Shown here: positions 6,338 to 9,519 of the stretch, one piece after another | How the letters are laid out: each line of letters starts with the position of its first letter | Position numbering within the stretch: position 1 is the stretch's first letter | Origin: Pseudomonadota bacterium | GTDB lineage: Bacteria; Bdellovibrionota; Bacteriovoracia; Bacteriovoracales; Bacteriovoracaceae | Direction of reading: 5' to 3' | DNA: 9,519 nt | NCBI GenBank assembly: GCA_021299675.1 | Contig: JAJTIF010000018.1 | Span: 1-9,519, forward strand | Program-made: the position numbers and the translations under genes | The notes under the pieces: generated by a model | Told to the model about the DNA's origin: nothing | Seen by the model: only the letters and a program-made list of their open reading frames with translations | The model's database searches: none

Positions 6338-7000
6338 ATGCGTATTTTACTCTTCGGAATCGTGCTTTTTACCAGCTTAAGTGCTCTCGCTTTGCCGGTT
6401 TACAACTGTGACCTCACGGTAGTGGCGAAGGGTGACCGCACTCAGTATGTTTGGACAAAAAAACTTCTTCTCTCTCCGGCCTTCACGAACACTCAGGACT
6501 TCCATAATACGAAAGTCGAACTCCGGGTGCAGGCCTCAGGCGTTCTTGCTGGCGCGGTTAATGGTCAGCCTAATTTTTTGATTTCTGGGGATGTCTATCA
6601 AGGCCAATTCGAATCCGCATTTCATAAAGGTACTGTGAAGTGTGACTCCATGGGCCAGCTGCCTTTTGTTTTTCAGTTCAAGCCCTGGAAGCAGTACTTC
6701 ACTGTTGATGCCTTCGTGTCGCAAGGCCACATCCAAAACTCGGTTTCACTCTCTCAGATTGACCACAATCTCCTGTGCTTCATGGGAGACGCTGCTCTCG
6801 CCTTCAAATTCCTCTCTGAGAACCTAAACGCTCAGGCTCGTTTTGTGGATGAGTATGAAATTGAAATGAGCTGGACCCAGAAAGATTGCGTGCGCTCGAT
6901 TGGCACTAATCCTGATGATATCGAGTGTGTGGAGTACCAAGACCGCGCTCGCACACGCAAAGTGATGAGCTGCAACGGCAGACCTGATCCGCGCTCATAG
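6338..7000 (+). CDS. Exported protein of unknown function, six Cys in the mature part
   Basis: The 220-residue product has a clear Sec signal peptide, MRILLFGIVLFTSLSALA, with probable cleavage after residue 18. The mature protein looks mainly beta-stranded and holds six Cys, in the contexts YNCDL, VKCDS, LLCFM, KDCVR, IECVE and MSCNG, an even number that suggests three disulfides in the periplasm. I do not recognise a domain. AAGGAG at 6326-6331 fixes the start. The 89 bp upstream are AT-rich but show no convincing -35/-10 pair. The stop end overlaps by 6 bp the stop end of the S4-domain gene on the other strand, so the two transcripts must be antisense at their 3' ends. Confidence 0.88.
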   Translation: MRILLFGIVLFTSLSALALPVYNCDLTVVAKGDRTQYVWTKKLLLSPAFTNTQDFHNTKVELRVQASGVLAGAVNGQPNFLISGDVYQGQFESAFHKGTVKCDSMGQLPFVFQFKPWKQYFTVDAFVSQGHIQNSVSLSQIDHNLLCFMGDAALAFKFLSENLNAQARFVDEYEIEMSWTQKDCVRSIGTNPDDIECVEYQDRARTRKVMSCNGRPDPRS

Positions 7001-7204
7001 GATTACTTTAACGCTCTCGCCTTCAATCTCGACCACTTGACCCGCACGGATTTTACATCTCTTGCGGGTCTCCACCACTCCGTCTACTTTCACCACACCG
7101 GTTGCAATAATATGCTTAGCTACGCCACCGTTGGGGGCCATGTCGACGAGCTTCATGAGGTCACACAGATCGATGTGATCTCCGGATAGTTTGAACTCTT
7201 TCAT
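6995..7204 (-). CDS. ybcJ: S4-domain RNA-binding protein, YbcJ-like
   Basis: The 69-residue protein is a stand-alone S4 domain. It has DLCDLMKLVDM, then GGVAKHIIATGVVKVDGVVE and the very characteristic TRKRCKIRAGQVVEIEG, which closely parallels E. coli YbcJ (about 70 residues, with the same Val-Glu-Thr-Arg-Lys-Arg-Cys-Lys-Ile core). YbcJ-type proteins bind RNA; their physiological target is unsettled. It is the third gene of a minus-strand operon and its start overlaps the previous stop as ATGA (7201-7204), indicating translational coupling. It ends tail-to-tail with the exported protein gene on the plus strand. Confidence 0.93.
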   Translation of the reverse strand: MKEFKLSGDHIDLCDLMKLVDMAPNGGVAKHIIATGVVKVDGVVETRKRCKIRAGQVVEIEGESVKVIL

Positions 7205-7401
7205 TCTTGGCTGCGCTTTTTCATCTCCGCGATGACGTCCTTAAGGAGTTTTTCACACTCGCCCTCGCTCTTGCCTGCTAGCACGTGGCTCTTCTGCAAC
7301 TCAGGAGCAGAACCTCCGCCGTTTTTATAAGAACTCAAACGGTTATTGAGATTGTTTCTCAGAGTGCGAAGCTTTTTCGGAGTCATTTCAGTCAGATTCA
7401 T
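7201..7401 (-). CDS. Small hypothetical protein between ppiA and the S4 gene
   Basis: The 66-residue product is highly charged and mostly helical: TPKKLRTLRNNLNNRLSSYK (residues ~7-26) is a basic helix, followed by a Gly-Gly-Gly-Ser linker, then SEGECEKLLKDVIAEMKKRS as a second helix. There is no signal peptide, so it should be cytoplasmic. I do not recognise the family. The evidence that it is real is positional: it starts in an ATGA overlap with the cyclophilin stop (7398-7401) and ends in an ATGA overlap with the S4 start (7201-7204), a pattern unlikely for a chance frame. The basic helix and the S4 neighbour make an RNA-linked role possible, but that is inference. Confidence 0.8.
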   Translation of the reverse strand: MNLTEMTPKKLRTLRNNLNNRLSSYKNGGGSAPELQKSHVLAGKSEGECEKLLKDVIAEMKKRSQE

Positions 7402-7958
7402 TTTTTTGCCTTCCTGCGGATCGATTTGATCAGCACTGTATCCATCGGAACGTTTTGGTGACTCGCGCGGTTGCCAGTGCGGACTTCTTTTATGCGGTTT
7501 ACCACATGCATTCCCGATCTGACTTTACCAAAAACAGCATACCCATAACCCGCATCGGTCGTATCCCGGTAGTCGAGGAAGGAGTTATCCACCACATTGA
7601 TGAAAAACTGGGAAGAGGCTGAGTGTGGATCTGGGGTGCGGGCCATGGCCAAGGTTCCGGTTTCATTTTTTAAACCATTGGTGGCTTCGTTTTTAATGTT
7701 CGCACGGGTTTTCTTCTGGTCCATTTTCTCAGTAAACCCCCCGCCTTGAATCATAAAAGTGGAGATCACTCGATGGAAAATCGTATCGTCGTAGAATTTC
7801 TCATCTACATACTGAAGAAAGTTTTTGGTACTCACAGGAGCCTTGTCTTCAAAGAGCTCAATCTCCACCGTGCCGTGGCTGGTCTGCATCTCGACCAGGG
7901 GATTTTCAGCTTGAACAGAAAGACTGAAAAGAGTTAACAAGATAAAAAAGTATTTCAT
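7398..7958 (-). CDS. ppiA: Periplasmic peptidyl-prolyl cis-trans isomerase, cyclophilin type
   Basis: The product catalyses cis-trans isomerisation of X-Pro bonds during folding of exported proteins. The 186 residues start with a signal peptide, MKYFFILLTLFSLSVQA, cleaved about residue 17. The cyclophilin core follows: TSHGTVEIELFEDKAPVSTK, NFLQYV, then FHRVISTFMIQGG with catalytic Arg63 and binding residues Phe68, Met69 and Gln71, SQFFINVVDNSFLD (~116-129) and GYAVFGKVRSGM. The length and the NSFLD segment match E. coli PpiA. The position equivalent to human cyclophilin A Trp121 is not Trp, so poor cyclosporin binding would be expected. GAGAGG upstream supports the start. It is the first gene of the operon with the small protein and the S4 protein. 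Confidence 0.96.
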   Translation of the reverse strand: MKYFFILLTLFSLSVQAENPLVEMQTSHGTVEIELFEDKAPVSTKNFLQYVDEKFYDDTIFHRVISTFMIQGGGFTEKMDQKKTRANIKNEATNGLKNETGTLAMARTPDPHSASSQFFINVVDNSFLDYRDTTDAGYGYAVFGKVRSGMHVVNRIKEVRTGNRASHQNVPMDTVLIKSIRRKAKK

Positions 7959-7980
7959 AATAACCTCTCAATTTTGCTCT

Positions 7981-8009
7981 ATTTTTGCCAATCTTGAAGA
8001 TTATGTAAA
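7981..8009 (-). promoter_or_regulatory. Candidate promoter for the ppiA operon
   Basis: Read on the minus strand, TTTACA (complement of 8004-8009) and AAAAAT (complement of 7981-7986) are separated by exactly 17 bp and match the sigma70 hexamers at five and four of six positions. Transcription would start near 7974, leaving a short leader with the GAGAGG ribosome binding site. Confidence 0.4.
7990..8002. promoter_or_regulatory. Perfect 13-bp palindrome, candidate operator between ppiA and fic
   Basis: AATCTT-G-AAGATT is a perfect odd-length dyad in the 74-bp gap between divergent genes. It falls inside the 17-bp spacer of the candidate ppiA promoter, where a bound repressor would block or twist the promoter. 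A short dyad can arise by chance, but the location is suggestive. Confidence 0.35.
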
Positions 8010-8032
8010 GATTACTCTGAAGGTGTAAAAAA

Positions 8033-8512
8033 ATGGTCATTCTGAGGTATGGTGCGCCCATGATTCAGAGTGAAATGAACCAACTTATTCGCCTTAATTC
8101 AAAGCTCTTGGGCAGCCAGGCCCTGGGCCGCTTTCGTGAGCAAAGTGTGTACTGCACGGCTCGCTCTGGCCAGAAGATCACTTTTACGCCCCCTTCAGAG
8201 ATCGTCGGCACCCTGGCCATGGTACTTGAAGAGTTCAACTCCCTCATCGCCGGCTCTGAAACTGTTGAAGAAATCAGCTTTGCCATGAGTTACTTTTGGA
8301 TGGGCTTCATCGCCACTCATCCCTTCATGAACGGCAACGGACGCACGGCCAAGGCTTATCTTGAACAAAAGGCCAAGACCCTGGGCCTTGAGATCAATCT
8401 CGCTGGCATTGATGGCATCTTGCTCGAGCAGGACCCCCAACAAAACATTCAACTTCTTTATCCGTATTTTTTCCAAAACCTGAAACAACTTTCAACAAGG
8501 ACAACCCCATGA
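8033..8512 (+). CDS. Small Fic-domain protein with non-canonical active-site motif
   Basis: Fic (Fido) proteins transfer AMP or other phosphate-containing groups to target proteins. This 159-residue protein is close to a bare Fic core. It has GRFREQSVYC (~32-41), a flap strand QKITFTPPSEI (~47-57), helices through SFAMSYFWMGFI, and the catalytic loop HPFMNGNGRTAK (96-107) with His96, Phe98 and Gly101-Asn102-Gly103-Arg104. It differs from the consensus HxFx(D/E)GNGRxxR in two places: Asn100 replaces the metal-binding acid and Lys107 replaces the last Arg. I see no (S/T)xxxE(G/N) inhibitory helix. AAGG at 8020-8023 supports the ATG at 8033; an ATG at 8060 is an alternative. The stop overlaps the next gene's start as ATGA (8509-8512). 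Confidence 0.92.
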   Translation: MVILRYGAPMIQSEMNQLIRLNSKLLGSQALGRFREQSVYCTARSGQKITFTPPSEIVGTLAMVLEEFNSLIAGSETVEEISFAMSYFWMGFIATHPFMNGNGRTAKAYLEQKAKTLGLEINLAGIDGILLEQDPQQNIQLLYPYFFQNLKQLSTRTTP

Positions 8513-8865
8513 CATTTACACCTGTGACTGCCGCTCTCTTGGCCCTCGCCACCAAATCCCTCCTTGCCCCAGATTATAACGATCACGTTCGCCAAGTGCT
8601 GGATAAAAATCCCGCGAAAGCTGATCTCATCCATCACGTGGACCTCCTGGCGGTTGATTATGTGATCCACTATGAGCAGGCCGTGATTTTGGGCACAACT
8701 CCTGACTACGAAGAGCAGACCAAGATTCACCACTTCAATGCGATCCTCGCGGGCGCAGAGAAGAGCTGTGAGAACATTGACCTCGCCCACTGTGTGCGCA
8801 AGATGATCTGCAAAAAAGAAATCATTCATAATCTCAAACTCAGCATAATGAATTGCGATATCTAA
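8509..8865 (+). CDS. Unrecognised protein translationally coupled to the Fic gene
   Basis: The 118-residue product is unlike any family I can name. It appears mostly helical, with a short hydrophobic N-terminal stretch (VTAALLALATKSLLA, residues 6-20) that lacks a basic start and so is more likely a helix than a signal peptide. It has eight His, including HH pairs at 42-43 and 74-75, and four Cys (87, 95, 101, 116), a composition compatible with metal binding. The start is set by AAGGA at 8497-8501 and by the ATGA overlap with the Fic stop. It is followed by a hairpin, so the two genes probably form a complete operon. A role as Fic inhibitor, chaperone or target is suggested only by this arrangement; it does not resemble the known small Fic antitoxins such as YhfG or FicA. 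Confidence 0.82.
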   Translation: MTFTPVTAALLALATKSLLAPDYNDHVRQVLDKNPAKADLIHHVDLLAVDYVIHYEQAVILGTTPDYEEQTKIHHFNAILAGAEKSCENIDLAHCVRKMICKKEIIHNLKLSIMNCDI

Positions 8866-8872
8866 GACTTTT

Positions 8873-8894
8873 GGGCCATAATTTCTTATGGCCC
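8873..8894 (+). terminator. Hairpin after the Fic operon, probable terminator, overlapping the next start codon
   Basis: GGGCCATAA and TTATGGCCC are exact inverted arms around the loop TTTC, and the stem is followed by the pyrimidine-rich tract TTCTTCTCTCTGTT. It begins 8 bp after the stop of the Fic partner gene. The ATG of the next frame (8888-8890) is in the 3' arm, so the same structure could also hide that start. Confidence 0.55.
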
Positions 8895-9519
8895 TTCTTC
8901 TCTCTGTTATAATCCAGCTTCTGCACGCGAGCACCAGCTACCTCGAGCTCGCTCAATTCTATGCCCCCATCATTCACCAAGAGCTTGGCACTAACCCCGT
9001 CGCCGATGAGTTCACTCGCGTTGATTTTGATGGTGACTGGAATCCGTTTAATAATTGGCAAAACCTCGAAAAGTTCGAGCGCCCCCGTGAGGTCTACTGG
9101 GCACTCATCGAGTCCGAAAGGCACTACTTTCTGACCTACGCCTTCTTCTTTCCCCGCGACTATTCCTGGGTATGTTTTTGGGTGCTCTGCCATGAAAATG
9201 ACTTTGAAGGGCTGCGGGTGGTGGTCAGAAAGCCCGATAAGATCGTGGCCCTAGAAACCTTGGGCCATAACTACCGGACCGAAATCAAAGACCCCAAGCA
9301 GATCGAAGTCATGATTGAGTGGGGCGGGCACGGGATCATTCCTCTGAATAAGCAGCGCCCTCATCAAAACAACATCGTCTATCTCCCCTCCCACTACCGC
9401 CTTCGATCACTGGATGAGCTGTGGCAGAAGAGAAAAAGTTTTCTCTTTAATGAACGGGGTCACTTCAATGGAGACGATTGGATTATTTTTGGCAAAGGAG
9501 CGGCTAAGCCGCCATGGAA
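8888..9519 (+). CDS. Exported protein of unknown function, 3' end missing (partial)
   Basis: A frame open from the ATG at 8888 to the window end encodes at least 210 residues. An in-frame TAA at 8879-8881 limits the start, and no other ATG, GTG or TTG occurs for more than 250 bp, so 8888 is the only ordinary choice, although no ribosome binding site is visible. The first ~15 residues, MALLLSVIIQLLHAS, could be a weak signal peptide without the usual basic residues. The body contains DGDWNPFNNWQN (~48-59), REVYWALIESERHYFLTYAFFF (~67-88, here given as span with key aromatic residues) and CHENDFEGLRVVV (101-113). The order of a Tyr/Phe-rich strand followed by His-Glu-x-Asp-x-Glu recalls Vps62-like/DUF946-type proteins, but this is a loose resemblance. 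Coding quality is good throughout. Confidence 0.78.
   Translation, partial: MALLLSVIIQLLHASTSYLELAQFYAPIIHQELGTNPVADEFTRVDFDGDWNPFNNWQNLEKFERPREVYWALIESERHYFLTYAFFFPRDYSWVCFWVLCHENDFEGLRVVVRKPDKIVALETLGHNYRTEIKDPKQIEVMIEWGGHGIIPLNKQRPHQNNIVYLPSHYRLRSLDELWQKRKSFLFNERGHFNGDDWIIFGKGAAKPPW
8905..8913 (+). promoter_or_regulatory. Extended -10 sequence inside the last gene's start region
   Basis: TGTTATAAT combines the consensus TATAAT hexamer (8908-8913) with the upstream TG of an extended -10 promoter. No good -35 is present at 17 bp. If used, its transcript would begin near 8920 and would lack the ATG at 8888, so it conflicts with the called start. Confidence 0.22.

Noticed and set aside
8033..8865. 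Classical Phd-Doc or FicT-FicA toxin-antitoxin module
   Set aside because: No small antitoxin with an inhibitory (S/T)xxxE(G/N) helix is encoded before or after the Fic gene; the partner is of a different type.
8458..9193. Two minus-strand open frames opposite the Fic partner and the last gene
   Set aside because: They lie antisense to frames with better start signals and gene-like protein composition, and their translations show no recognisable motif or signal peptide.

Overview
The window reads as a gene-dense stretch of chromosome from a Gram-negative bacterium, most likely a member of the Bdellovibrionota (Bdellovibrio-like). The main pointers are a TIGR02147-type regulator (a family concentrated in Bdellovibrionota and Fibrobacteres), many small exported proteins and lipoproteins of unknown function, balanced base composition and very tight gene packing. 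This is inference from gene content; no rRNA or other phylogenetic marker is present. I see no tRNA, rRNA, CRISPR array, insertion sequence or phage gene.

Layout, left to right. (1) 3-1019: the C-terminal part of an unrecognised Gln/Asn/Ala-rich protein cut by the window edge. It meets tail-to-tail a GIY-YIG nuclease-domain protein on the minus strand (1011-1301). (2) 1338-1727: mscL, the large mechanosensitive channel, followed by a strong hairpin. (3) 1842-5197: a plus-strand block with a Cys-rich lipoprotein, a TIGR02147/DUF4423 regulator, an exported HExxH protein with an apparent C-terminal outer-membrane barrel, and a second lipoprotein resembling DNRLRE/CBM96 domains. The last three are tightly coupled (4-bp overlap, then a 7-bp gap) and look like one self-regulated surface-protein cassette. 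(4) 5209-5589 minus: an OsmC-family protein, divergent from a class I SAM methyltransferase (5625-6248). (5) 6338-7000: an exported Cys-containing protein of unknown function. (6) 7958 down to 6995, minus strand: a three-gene operon joined by two successive ATGA overlaps, made of a periplasmic cyclophilin (PpiA-like), a 66-residue unknown protein and a YbcJ-like S4-domain RNA-binding protein. (7) 8033-8865: a small Fic-domain protein with a non-canonical active-site motif, overlapped by ATGA with a His/Cys-containing 118-residue partner. (8) 8888 to the window end: the N-terminal 210 residues of an exported protein whose start codon lies inside the hairpin that follows the Fic pair.

The two best candidates for an undescribed system are the TIGR02147 - HExxH/barrel - DNRLRE-like lipoprotein cassette (2456-5197), which looks like regulated cell-surface or predation equipment, and the Fic plus coupled partner pair (8033-8865), which has the organisation of a toxin/effector with a cognate regulator but no recognisable antitoxin. 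Both proposals rest on sequence reading and gene arrangement only.
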